Program-made: the position numbers and the translations under genes
Shown here: piece after piece, positions 45,650 through 55,800 of the stretch
How the letters are laid out: the number at the start of each line of letters is the position of its first letter
Numbering within the stretch: the stretch's first letter is position 1
Notes under the pieces: model-generated
The model's input: only the letters and a program-made list of their open reading frames with translations
Databases searched by the model: none
Told to the model about the DNA's origin: nothing
Origin: Archivesica marissinica
Lineage: Eukaryota > Mollusca > Bivalvia > Venerida > Vesicomyidae
Assembly: GCA_014843695.1 (NCBI GenBank)
Contig: CM026390.1
Location: forward strand, 96,081,708-96,145,707
Direction of reading: 5' to 3'
DNA length: 64,000 bases

Positions 45650-46212
45650 TCAGTTATACTTCTACAATTGAATTTCTACAGATACTTGGCCAGTCTTTAT
45701 ACTTCTACAATTGAATTTCTACAGATACTTGGCCAGTCTTTATACTTCTACAATTGAATTTCTACAGATACTTGGCCAGTCTTTATACTTCTACAATTGA
45801 ATTTCTACAGATACTTGGCCAGTCTTTATACTTCTACAGATACTTGGCCAGTCTTTATACTTCTACAGATACTTGGCCAGTCTTTATACTTCTACAGATA
45901 CTTGGCCAGTCTTTATACTTCCACAGATACTTGGCCGGTCTTTATACTTCTACAGATACTTGGCCAGTCTTTATACTTCTACAGATACTTGGCCAGTCTT
46001 TATACTTCTACAGATACTTGGCCAGTCTTTATACTTCCACAGATACTTGGCCGGTCTTTATACTTCTACAGATACTTGGCCAGTCTTTATCACAGATACT
46101 TGGCCGGTCTTTATACTTCTACAGATACTTGGCCAGTCTTTATCTGTCTACAATTGAATTTCTACAGATACTTGGCCAGTCTTTATACCTCTACAACTAC
46201 AATTGAATTTCT
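45650..46212 (+). repeat. 29-bp (and 43-bp) minisatellite just after exon 3
   Basis: Units TACTTCTACAGATACTTGGC plus CAGTCTTTA. The first four are 43 bp because of an ATTGAATTTCTACA insertion. It begins at the donor of exon 3. Each unit has TTTATACTTCTACAG, resembling a 3' splice site. Confidence 0.95.
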
Positions 46213-46425
46213 TCAGCCTCTGTGGTTGAGTTGTTATGGTCGCTGACTTGTATACCACTAACCTATCATTTACTAGTGCAAGATTGGAATTTATTTCATC
46301 TCCTAAATTTGTATTTCCATGAGTGGCCACAAGTGAAAGAAACATATTTTGATGATCATGAGATGAAATAAAATCCTATGTTACACAAATTATATATAAA
46401 TAAACAGATTCTTCATTTCTTTTAA

Positions 46426-47025
46426 AGCAGCATTACATCGTAAAAAGGAAGTTTTGGGTAAAATATAAATACTAATATGTGTGTGTTTACAAAAATCGAA
46501 ATAGTCGCTCAGAAACGATAAAATTCCTATAAATTTAAACCGTCGTATACGCGAATTTGTTTATCAACACACGAAATGTAAACACGCACAGCGCGCATGC
46601 GTGAAACAACAGAGGATGTAGAAAACAACGTATATATTATGAACATGAAAGACTATCTATCTATCTTCCTCTAATGTCGAACCCCTAGCGGGGATGTAGA
46701 AATGTCCCTAAAAGACTTAGCTAACAGAGGTATGAATCAACATATCAAGTAATTTAATTAAAAATACAACATGGGACAAGTGGGGACGATGCATTCCGAA
46801 TGTAAACAAGTGCGGACAATGTGTTCCTGTTGTAAAGAAGTGCGTGACCGATCGACTCGGAAAGTCCTACTTTCGGTTTCGAGTTTGTTTTATCGCAAAA
46901 AACACTGTTTACCAAATGAACATAAGCATACAAAGTATAATGTTAGAATGTGTAGCAGCATTGCTACCCATACGTAAAAATTGAATTTTTCAAATATCTT
47001 TTATTTCATACGATGTAATGCTGCT
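46426..47025 (+). mobile_element. MITE family A (copy 3, uninterrupted)
   Basis: AGCAGCATTACATCGTA...ACGATGTAATGCTGCT, with TTAA at 46422-46425 and 47026-47029. 600 bp. It serves as the empty-site reference for transposon B. In intron 3. Confidence 0.92.
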
Positions 47026-47134
47026 TTAAGATTTCCAATTACTTTGGCTAAAATAATATTTGTTATCCAATTTTCATATTCATTTTAGCTGTCCCCTGTC
47101 AGTAGCTTCATTTTACTATACTCCGGTTGAGTTT

Positions 47135-47275
47135 AGTTTAAACTTTATTTATTTTACAACGATTGCGAAGCAACTTTTAACAACTTATATTAATCACTCT
47201 CGTTGGCGCGGATGAAAGCGTATATGTGGTCATTCAAGTGGGGGGAAACCGGAGTACCCGGAGAAAACCCACCTA
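47135..47275 (-). mobile_element. SINE family G (copy 5, head missing)
   Basis: Tail AAAATAAATAAAGTTTAAAC and body to GGTGGGTTTTCTCCGGGTAC read on the minus strand. The tRNA head is absent. In intron 3. Confidence 0.82.
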
Positions 47276-47382
47276 CATCAGGATACATGTACCAGATTAT
47301 GGCTTCAATAGTGGCTTCCTGTCTTATAAGTGAGGGCTCATTTTTTAATGTGTTAAATGGTATCCATAATTACTTTTTATAA

Positions 47383-47649
47383 GAGTCCGCCTCCGTGGTC
47401 GAGTGGTTACGGTCGCTAACTTTGTATACCACTGTAACCTATCATCACTGATGGTCACGGGTTCGAGTCCCGCTCAGGCCATGTCTCATTGATATGAAAA
47501 AGTTGGCAGTTTCTTACGGAGGTTGGTGCACCCAAGTACTGGTTAACCGCTGGAGCCTGCCCAGGAAAGGTGTTGTTAGGTAAACTGCCAGCCGGCGATA
47601 TAGCCCGAAATGGTGCTGATGCAGGCGTAAAACCCGAAATATAACATAA
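47383..47649 (+). mobile_element. tRNA-derived SINE, family I, with 10-bp target duplication
   Basis: GAGTCCGCCTCCGTGGTCGAG..GGTTACGGTCGC head (A box), GGGTTCGAGTCCC (B box) and GGTTAACCGCTGGAGCCTG body. Flanked by CTTTTTATAA (47373-47382, 47650-47659). A decayed head of the same family lies near 46215-46262. In intron 3. Confidence 0.9.
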
Positions 47650-47734
47650 CTTTTTATAAAAAGAAAGCACTCTGACACTGAACATTTCTTCAACTTGCAC
47701 TGGCCAAACATGCAATTTATACTTGTGTCCATTA

Positions 47735-48011
47735 CAGGGTTCATTCTAGGTCAGAATATTTGGGAGAAGTGAGATAGCGCGTGATCGCTTCCTTAAATGG
47801 TGTTCTTTAATATACTTCTGCAAAATAGGGTTAAAATGCACAGTACAACCATTAAATACAACATTTGAATAGAAGGAGTGCTTTATAATGGGCCAGAGTA
47901 TCTTACTAGACAAACTTTTGTTTGAAAATCGTAAAAAGCCAAAAAAAGAAGGCGATGTCAGGGTCCCTAGAGCGACAATTTCGCCCACGTCGCCCTCTAG
48001 AATGATCCCTG
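47735..48011 (-). mobile_element. MITE family C (copy 2), 8-bp target duplication
   Basis: Minus-strand copy from CAGGGATCATTCTAGAGGGC to CAGAATGAACCCTG, flanked by GTCCATTA on both sides (47727-47734, 48012-48019). The 8-bp duplication supports hAT-type mobilisation. In intron 3. Confidence 0.92.
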
Positions 48012-48108
48012 GTCCATTATAATGAACCTGAATAGTTCATCCTAGTTATATATATGTAAACATTTTTATTTATATTTCCATATATTATTGTCATGTGTAA
48101 ATGTTTAA

Positions 48109-48340
48109 CCCTTTCCCTCATAGAAGCACCTCTTGACGCCATTACCAATACGACATACATTAACACTGTAGTAGCCAAACCAATGTTCATAATAAAGGCC
48201 AGAATCTCGTGTAGTCCCAGTAATATCTATGGAGGTGGGATAGATATGGTGACTACTTATCCACTGCATGATAGCTAATTGGCTGTCGTTTGTATGGAGA
48301 TATAATAGTATATTGACCTAAATCTCTATGAAGGAAAGGG
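48109..48340. mobile_element. MITE family L, piggyBac-like (232 bp)
   Basis: TTAA-CCCTTTCCCTCATAGA ... TCTATGAAGGAAAGGG-TTAA. CCC termini with TTAA duplications are the piggyBac hallmark. No ORF. In intron 3. Confidence 0.88.
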
Positions 48341-48963
48341 TTAAAGTTGCATCTGTAATTGTGAATTGCAATAGAATCATTTTTGCGTTCTATAAATGCT
48401 ATGCATTTGTATTTGTCTTATATGTGCTAGCGCATGCCAACACTCACATATTTCAGCACCACAGTATGGGGGGGGGTCATCTTATAATTGAGATCGTGGA
48501 CAGTACTATATTCTGTGTCAATAAGATTACTGTATTTCTCCTGTGACATGTGTATACTATTATCTGCATAATTATACGCCAGCATTGGGGATTGAACCAA
48601 TACATGTTGGTTCCAGTCATGAATAATCTATCTAGGGAATTGTACCAGACTCACTGATACTTGTACCAGGCCCTGAGTGTGGTAGAAACAGATTGTACAA
48701 TTCCATGAATAATGTATGTGTTTTGCTGATCAGAGAAAATTACATTAATTAATTGTGTTACTATGTACTAGGTTCTGTGGACAACTTATGAAGTTATGTT
48801 CAGTACCAGATTTGTTAGAATACCTACATAGTCATTCTTGTACATTAGAATCACTATCAATGTTATAGTGTTACTGTACATATAGCTGTTTGTGACATAC
48901 ATTGTTTATTGTGTCTGAAGAATTAAATTAAATTAACAATAATATAGTGCTTACATAACATAC
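48341..48963. other. Intron 3, nothing recognised
   Basis: AT-rich intronic DNA with a run of 8 G at about 48469. Confidence 0.5.
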
Positions 48964-49149
48964 CTCCCTCAGGGCTGTAGCATACTGTGCGATATTTATT
49001 TGCATGGAAAATGGAATAACATTGTGGGACGTTGCCTCCATTGATATGTTTACATGTTGTGTGTGATATTGATTGTGGAGTAGAGATTGTTCCAGTGCTG
49101 GGAAAACTGTTGCTGGCTCATCAGCTTGTATCTGGCGGGCGTGGAGCCT
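48964..49149 (-). CDS. Internal exon of an unidentified gene, antisense in intron 3
   Basis: On the minus strand ATTGTTTGCAG precedes and GTATGT follows a 186-nt stretch, exactly 62 open codons, entering and leaving in phase 0. The peptide begins RLHARQIQADEPATVFPALE, continues QSLLHNQYHTQHVNISMEAT and ends INIAQYATALRE. It has no low complexity and no membrane helix. Consensus splice sites at both ends, unbroken frame and ordinary composition make a chance match unlikely. Neighbouring exons were not identified. It may belong to a host gene nested in the Rab11-FIP-like intron or to an old transposon gene; I do not recognise the family. Confidence 0.55.
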
Positions 49150-49646
49150 CTGCAAACAATAATTTATTAATGAAAATTGGATATTCTTGAAGTGTATTTG
49201 AAATTAGGACAGTGAATGAATGCAAGAATTCTGAGAAGATTTATGGGAGAACTATGCAGACACTTTGATTTCAGCCTGATTGAGCTGTCGGTTTGTTACA
49301 GACAGGGTTTTTAGAGTGTCCTTGTTTGAAAGTATGAGAGGATTTGGTGTTTGAATGTCTGCACAATCTTGTGTTTAAGAGGAGGACTGTTGCTCGCATT
49401 GTTTCTGCTGCATGTATTTATGTGATTGAATGCATTGGTGGTTTGTAAACACAACCGGTACTGTGGATAGCAGTAATTGATTAGTTAACTGTCACTGCAT
49501 GCAGAGGGGAATTTTGAAATGACATCAGATCAAAAGGTATTTGCTTCCTGATACATTATGCATATCTGTGTGTGTTTTGTAATATCAGATGTGTGTAATT
49601 ACAGAATAGATTGGTAGATTTTACTTCCCTATGGTATATGAGTACT
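49150..49646. other. Intron 3, nothing recognised
   Basis: AT-rich, no element ends or exons seen. Confidence 0.5.
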
Positions 49647-50073
49647 TAGCCTGGGTTCTGTCGATTTATCACTTCTACCATCAGAAACTCAATACGGCCC
49701 AATTGTGTGTTTTATGTTTATTTATCGTCGCTACCGGTTGCCCATATGAGCGACTCCTCCTGAAGAGATTGGTTATTTTAGATTTTGGAGGATAGTGCAT
49801 GATACAGACAGAGACCCATTCCAGAGTCTCCTCTGGTTCTTTTACGTGCACAGTGTAAAGCACCGACACAAGACCTCGGTTTAACGTCCCATCTGAAAGA
49901 CTGTTCATTTTATTAGGGTCAGACGGGGGATCGAACCTGCGATCCCAGTGGGTTACCAGTCCAGCGTGTTACCACTGGACTACAGATCCGTCTGTACGGC
50001 CCAATTAATAGTCTCGGTGTTATATATTTATTTGACTGACCAGGCAAAATATATCACGCCTGTTCACAGGCTA
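49647..50073 (-). mobile_element. MITE family F (copy 3), split by a SINE
   Basis: TAGCCTGGGTTCTGTCGATTT at the left and TGTTCACAGGCTA at the right are the family termini in reverse orientation. The body is interrupted at 49705-49994 by SINE P. Confidence 0.85.
49705..49994 (-). mobile_element. SINE family P (copy 5, full length) with 12-bp target duplication
   Basis: Minus-strand copy from CAGACGGATCTGTAGTCCAG to GATAAATAAACATAAAACAC, flanked by TACGGCCCAATT (49693-49704 and 49995-50006). The clean duplication fixes the ends of the family: about 290 bp. Confidence 0.95.
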
Positions 50074-50441
50074 ATGAGGACTAAGCTGTATGTATGTAAA
50101 GTATATGACTTGTTTTGTTTAATCTGTAAGACACGGAGATATAGAGATATAGATAGATAGACATACTGTAATATTGATGCATGTGTATTGTGTACCAGTA
50201 AGCATTTAAAAATATATCCCAACTAATCGGTTTAGTACTGATATCCTTGACATGATGTAAGCAGGTGAAGAAACACGTCATTCTGGTGTATAAATAATCC
50301 TGCGTAATCTCAATCAATTATATATTAAACAAGGTTTGCAACCCAAGAGGATAATAGCAATAATTTTATAATTCTGCATCATTTTATTGAGACAAATAAC
50401 AAAACATTTTGAAAAATATTTATATTTGAATTAACCCTGGT

Positions 50442-50569
50442 ATGATAACAATGCGTATTGCCTGTGTCATTGTGCATCTCTTGGGAATGTCCCAATAAAC
50501 TGGGTTGTATGATAACGGTGTGTATTGCCCGTGTCATTGTGCATCTCTTGGGTATGTCCCAATAAACTG
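50442..50569. repeat. 68-bp tandem duplication (two copies)
   Basis: TGATAAC(A/G)..GTATTGCC(T/C)GTGTCATTGTGCAT ... CCCAATAAACTG occurs twice, 68 bp apart. Confidence 0.88.
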
Positions 50570-50680
50570 ATATACCCAGGAGCTTGATACAGAACTTGTG
50601 ACGAGTTTTCAATTCATATTAGTTTTATGAAAACAGTTTTGGAATTTTGCGAGCCTTTTGATCCTTTAGATCACATTACA

Positions 50681-50886
50681 CAGGGTTCCCTCTGTCTGAA
50701 TGTTTGTTTGCACCACTTCTGTCGCCAATTGAAAAACACTGGAGCCAATTAAAACAACCTTGAGCCAACTAAGAGCCATATACCTGACAAAACATGTGTC
50801 AAAAAAAGTTGCTCCAATTTTTTCGTTAATTCACAAAATTTAGAGCCAATATTTGTCGCAATTGGCGACCGACAGCGGGAACCCTG
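50681..50886. mobile_element. MITE family D (complete copy, 206 bp)
   Basis: CAGGGTTCCCTCTGTC and GACAGCGGGAACCCTG form terminal inverted repeats. GTCGCCAATTG and CAATTGGCGAC repeat the symmetry inside. CAGGG ends resemble family C, but the bodies differ. In intron 3. Confidence 0.88.
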
Positions 50887-50919
50887 TTACCATAACATGC
50901 TCGTTTTAATAAATAACGT

Positions 50920-51060
50920 TGCTACTTTCATATTGGCACCAAGTATCAACACAAAATGTCATGACGTCACTAAATTTTCATGACATCACTAATGCAAATC
51001 AGCATTATATTGATATTCTTAACAGCGTTACAACTGTGTCGAAACATCTTTTAAATCGTC
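50920..51060 (+). repeat. Dispersed repeat R (copy 2)
   Basis: TTGCTACTTTCATATTGGCACC ... ATGACGTCACTAA ... CATCTTTTAAATCGTC, matching 5795-5935 with an extra ATGACATCACTAA unit. Confidence 0.6.
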
Positions 51061-51202
51061 AAGTGGCGCGATTCAATTTCTTATATTAAATGTGTTATAA
51101 TATGAGGACATTTGTTATGGCTATTTTGAATAAGATGCAAGTTAGTTCATGTGATATATATATCTTACTGCTATTTCAAATGCTATACTTGTTTGATTTC
51201 AG

Positions 51203-51366
51203 GCCCAGGATACGTCGGAAGCCAGCGCGTTTACGTTTAATGAGTATGACACTAACACAGATGAGGACGGTGGCCAGCTTCTTATAGACTTCTCCACACC
51301 AGAAACCTCACGCCGTCACCTCCTACCATCGTATGGTCACAGCAGTGGCAGGTCCTCAGCTACCAG
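51203..51366 (+). CDS. Rab11-FIP3/4-like gene, exon 4
   Basis: 164 nt from TTGATTTCAG to GTAAAT, phase 0 in and phase 2 out. Encodes AQDTSEASAFTFNEYDTNTD, an acidic segment (EDGGQLLIDFSTPE) and a Ser/Arg-rich end (SYGHSSGRSSAT). It lies in the low-complexity linker that in the family separates EF-hands from the coiled coil. Open in this frame only across its full length, with good splice sites. Confidence 0.82.
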
Positions 51367-51401
51367 GTAAATTCATATTTTATTTTAATGATTATCTGTT
51401 C

Positions 51402-52108
51402 ACTGTACGTTTTCATGCCATATCATTTGTATTGTCCATTCCCTGTACGTTCTCATACCATATCATTTGTATTGTCCATTCCCTGTACGTTTTCATGCCA
51501 TATCATTTGTATTGTCCATTCCCTGTACGTTCTCATACCATATCATTTGTATTGTCCATTCCCTGTACGTTCTCATACCATATCATTTGTATTGTCCATT
51601 CCCTGTACGTTCTCATGCCACATCATTTGTATTGTCTATTCCCTGTACGTTCTCATGCCACATCATTTGTATTGTCCATTCCCTGTACGTTCTCATGCCA
51701 CATCATTTGTATTGTCCATTCCCTGTACGTTCTCATACCATCAGGGATCATTCTAGCGGGCGATGTGGGCGAACTTGTCTCCCTATGGACCCTGACTTCG
51801 CCCTCTGGGGGCCCCGAAATGACACTTCTCCCTAAAAAAAAAATATATTTTTTGGTTTTTACGATTTTCAAACAAAATTTTGTCTAGTAAGATACACTGG
51901 CCCATTATGAAGCACTCCTTCTATTCAAATGTTGAATCTAATGGTCATACTGTGCATTTTAACCCTATTTTGCAGAAGTATATTAAAGAACACCATTTAA
52001 GGAAGCGATCACGCGCTTTCTCACTTCTCCCAAAGATTCTGACCTAGAATGAACCCTCTACCATATCATTTGTATTGTCCATTCCCTGTACGTTCTCATG
52101 CCATATCA
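51402..52108 (+). repeat. 40-bp minisatellite just after exon 4, split by a MITE
   Basis: Units TTCTCATACCATATCATTTG plus TATTGTCCATTCCCTGTACG, about 8 copies to 51741, then one more at 52059-52108 beyond MITE C3. T(G/A)CCA(T/C)ATC variants are clustered. Confidence 0.95.
51742..52058 (+). mobile_element. MITE family C (copy 3) inside the 40-bp array
   Basis: CAGGGATCATTCTAGCGGGC to CTAGAATGAACCCTC (terminal G mutated). TACCAT flanks both sides. It split an existing repeat unit, so the array predates the insertion. Confidence 0.9.
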
Positions 52109-52245
52109 ATCATTCCAATTGATATTAGGTATATCTAAATATACGACAGGAATAAAGAACACTTTATTTGATTTGTGTTTTTATTAACAAATTGATTTGA
52201 ACACTGTTTGATAAACTGTTGGTTCCAGTTAATTGGGTACATGTG

Positions 52246-52455
52246 TTAAACACGGTTGTAGATGCATAGACAAATTAAATTCCATATTGCCTCTTTTTTC
52301 TCCTGTTGGTGGTGGATTCCATCAGGAATGAGATCTTGAGAACGATTAATCTTATGTTGTAAACACTTGTTTTGCAATGAAGCTAAAATCTGGAATGGAG
52401 CATCTTCTGGTCTTGCTTGCACTCCTCCAAAAACATCAAACAAACAAATATACTT
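52246..52455 (-). CDS. Terminal exon of an unidentified gene, antisense in intron 4
   Basis: Minus-strand acceptor AATGTCTCCAG is followed by 69 open codons and TAA at 52248-52246. AATAAA signals (52185-52180 and 52168-52163) lie about 60 and 78 nt after the stop, as at an mRNA 3' end. The peptide: KYICLFDVFGGVQARPEDAP, FQILASLQNKCLQHKINRSQ, DLIPDGIHHQQ and a cysteine-containing end LICLCIYNRV. A worn copy of its middle part occurs at 59290-59400, so this is probably a gene of a repetitive element, not a single-copy host gene. Family not recognised; upstream exons not found. Confidence 0.5.
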   Translation of the reverse strand, partial: KYICLFDVFGGVQARPEDAPFQILASLQNKCLQHKINRSQDLIPDGIHHQQEKKEAIWNLICLCIYNRV

Positions 52456-52552
52456 CTGGAGACATTGTCCCAATTAACCAGGGGTAACTAACAATGATAA
52501 ATGAAAGTGTTCACAACTGAAATTATGGCAACACTGTTATTTGGTGTACATA

Positions 52553-52790
52553 GGCTGTCCGATTAGCGCAGTGGTTAGCGCGCTCGCTTCTCACCAATGC
52601 AACCTGGGTTCAATCCTTGGGCCGGGAAGTATGTGAGATGGTACGGTAGTCGCCAGATCGGACAGGTGGGTTTTCTCCGGGTACTCCGGTTTCCTCCCAC
52701 ATGAATGACCATATATACACACTCATCCGCTCAAACGAGAGTGATTAATATAAGTTGTTTCACAATCATTGTAAAATAAATAAAGTTTAA
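52553..52790 (+). mobile_element. SINE family G (copy 6, fullest)
   Basis: GGCTGTCCGATTAGCGCAGT head, B box CTGGGTTCAATCC, TTTTCTCCGGGTACTCCGG body motif and AAAATAAATAAAGTTTAA tail. ACATAG at both sides is a possible short target duplication. In intron 4. Confidence 0.92.
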
Positions 52791-52803
52791 ACATAGGCAA
52801 ACA

Positions 52804-55800
52804 AGTCTGTCTCCAGCCCTCATGCTGTCTCCAGCCCTCATGCCGTCTCCAGCCCTCATGCTGTCTCCAGCCCTCATGCTGTCACCTAGCCCTCATGCTG
52901 TCACCTAGTCAGTGATAGGGTATTGCTGGCTACAAAAGTCTGTCTCCAGCCCGCATGCTGTCACCTAGCCCTCATGCTGTCACCTAGTCAGTGATAGGGT
53001 ATTGCTGGCTACAAAAGTCTGTCTCCAGCCCGCATGCTGTCACCTAGCCCTCATGCTGTCACCTAGTCAGTGATAGGGTATTGCTGGCTACAAAAGTCTG
53101 TCTCCAGCCCTCATGCTGTCACTTAGTCAGTGATAGGGTATTGCTGGCTACAAAAGTCTGTCTCCAGCCCTCATGCCGTCACCTAGTCAGTGATAGGGTA
53201 TTGCTGGCTACAAAAGTCTGTCTCCAGCCCGCATGCTGTCACCCAGTCCTCATGCTGTCACCTAGTCCTCATGCTGTCTCCAGCCCTCATGCTGTCACCT
53301 AGTCCTCATGCTGTCACCTATAGTCCTCATGCTGTCTCCAGCCCTCATGCTGTCTCTAGTCCTCATGCTGTCACCTAGTCAGTGATAGGATATTGCTGGC
53401 TACAAAAGTCTGTCTCCAGCCCTCATGCTGTCACCCAGTCCTCATGCTGTCACCTAGTCCTCATGCTGTCTCCAGCCCTCATGCTGTCACCCAGTCCTCA
53501 TGCTGTCACCTAGTCCTCATGCTGTCTCCAGCCCTCATGCTGTCACCTAGTCCTCATGCTGTCACCTAGTCAGTGATAGGATATTGCTGGCTACAAAAGT
53601 CTGTCTCCAGCCCTCATGCTGTCACCTAGTCAGTGATAAGATATTGCTGGCTACAAAAGTCTGTCTCCAGCCCTCATGCTGTCACCTAGTCAGTGATAGG
53701 GTATTGCTGGCTACAAAAGTCTGTCTCCAGCCCTCATGCTGTCACTTAGTCAGTGATAGGGTATTGCTGGCTACAAAAGTCTATCTCCAGCCCTCATGCT
53801 GTCACCTAGTCAGTGATAGGGTATTGCTGGCTACAAAAGTCTGTCTCCAGCCTGCATGCTGTCACCCAGTCCTCATGCTGTCACCTAGTCCTCATGCTGT
53901 CACCCAGTCAGTAATAGGATATTGCTGGCTAAAAAAGTCTGTCTCCAGCCCTCATGCTGTCACCTAGTCAGTGATAGAATATTGCTGGCTACAAAAGTCT
54001 GTCTCCAGCCCTCATGCTGTCACCTAGTCAGTGATAGGGTATTGCTGGCTACAAAAGTCTGTCTCCAGCCCTCATGCTGTCACTTAGTCAGTGATAGGGT
54101 ATTGCTGGCTACAAAAGTCTGTCTCCAGCCCTCCATGCTGTCACCTAGTCAGTGATAGGGTATTGCTGGCTACAAAAGTCTGTCCCAGCCCTCAGGCCTG
54201 TCACCTATTCAGTGATAGGGTATTGCTGTCTACAAAAGTCTGTCTCCAGCCCTCATGCGGGTATTGCTGGCTACAAAAGTCGTCTCCAGCCCTCATGCTG
54301 TCACCTAGTCCTCATGGGTCCACCTAGTCAGTGATAGGGTCATTGCTAAGGCTACAAACTGTCTCCAGCCCTCATGCTGTCACCTAGGTCATGAATAGGG
54401 TACATGGCTGGGCTACAAAAGTCTGTCTCCAGGCCCTCCATGCTGTCACCTAGTCAGTGATAGGGTATTGCTGGCCAAAAGTCTGTCTCCAGCCCTCATG
54501 CTGTCACTTAGTCAGTGATAGGGTATTTGCTGGCTACAAAAGTCTGTCTCCAGCCCTCATGCTGTCACTTAGTCCCTGATATAGCTGCTACCCTGTCAGC
54601 CTAGCTGTCACCTAGTCAGTGATAGGGTATTGCTGGCTACACAAGTCTGTCTCCAGCCCTCATGCTGGTATTGCTGGCTACAAAAGTCTGTCTCCAGCCC
54701 TCATGCTGTCACCTAGTCCTCATGCTGTCACCTAGTCAGTGATAGGGTATTGCTGGCNNNNNNNNNNNNNNNNNNNNNNNNNNNNNNNNNNNNNNNNNNN
54801 NNNNNNNNNNNNNNNNNNNNNNNNNNNNNNNNNNNNNNNNNNNNNNNNNNNNNNNNNNNNNNNNNNNNNNNNNNNNNNNNNNNNNNNNNNNNNNNNNNNN
54901 NNNNNNNNNNNNNNNNNNNNNNNNNNNNNNNNNNNNNNNNNNNNNNNNNNNNNNNNNNNNNNNNNNNNNNNNNNNNNNNNNNNNNNNNNNNNNNNNNNNN
55001 NNNNNNNNNNNNNNNNNNNNNNNNNNNNNNNNNNNNNNNNNNNNNNNNNNNNNNNNNNNNNNNNNNNNNNNNNNNNNNNNNNNNNNNNNNNNNNNNNNNN
55101 NNNNNNNNNNNNNNNNNNNNNNNNNNNNNNNNNNNNNNNNNNNNNNNNNNNNNNNNNNNNNNNNNNNNNNNNNNNNNNNNNNNNNNNNNNNNNNNNNNNN
55201 NNNNNNNNNNNNNNNNNNNNNNNNNNNNNNNNNNNNNNNNNNNNNNNNNNNNNNNNNNNNNNNNNNNNNNNNNNNNNNNNNNNNNNNNNNNNNNNNNNNN
55301 NNNNNNNNNNNNNNNNNNNNNNNNNNNNNNNNNNNNNNNNNNNNNNNNNNNNNNNNNNNNNNNNNNNNNNNNNNNNNNNNNNNNNNNNNNNNNNNNNNNN
55401 NNNNNNNNNNNNNNNNNNNNNNNNNNNNNNNNNNNNNNNNNNNNNNNNNNNNNNNNNNNNNNNNNNNNNNNNNNNNNNNNNNNNNNNNNNNNNNNNNNNN
55501 NNNNNNNNNNNNNNNNNNNNNNNNNNNNNNNNNNNNNNNNNNNNNNNNNNNNNNNNNNNNNNNNNNNNNNNNNNNNNNNNNNNNNNNNNNNNNNNNNNNN
55601 NNNNNNNNNNNNNNNNNNNNNNNNNNNNNNNNNNNNNNNNNNNNNNNNNNNNNNNNNNNNNNNNNNNNNNNNNNNNNNNNNNNNNNNNNNNNNNNNNNNN
55701 NNNNNNNNNNNNNNNNNNNNNNNNNNNNNNNNNNNNNNNNNNNNNNNNNNNNNNNNNTCACCCAGTCCTCATGCTGTCACCTAGTCCTCATGCTGTCTCC

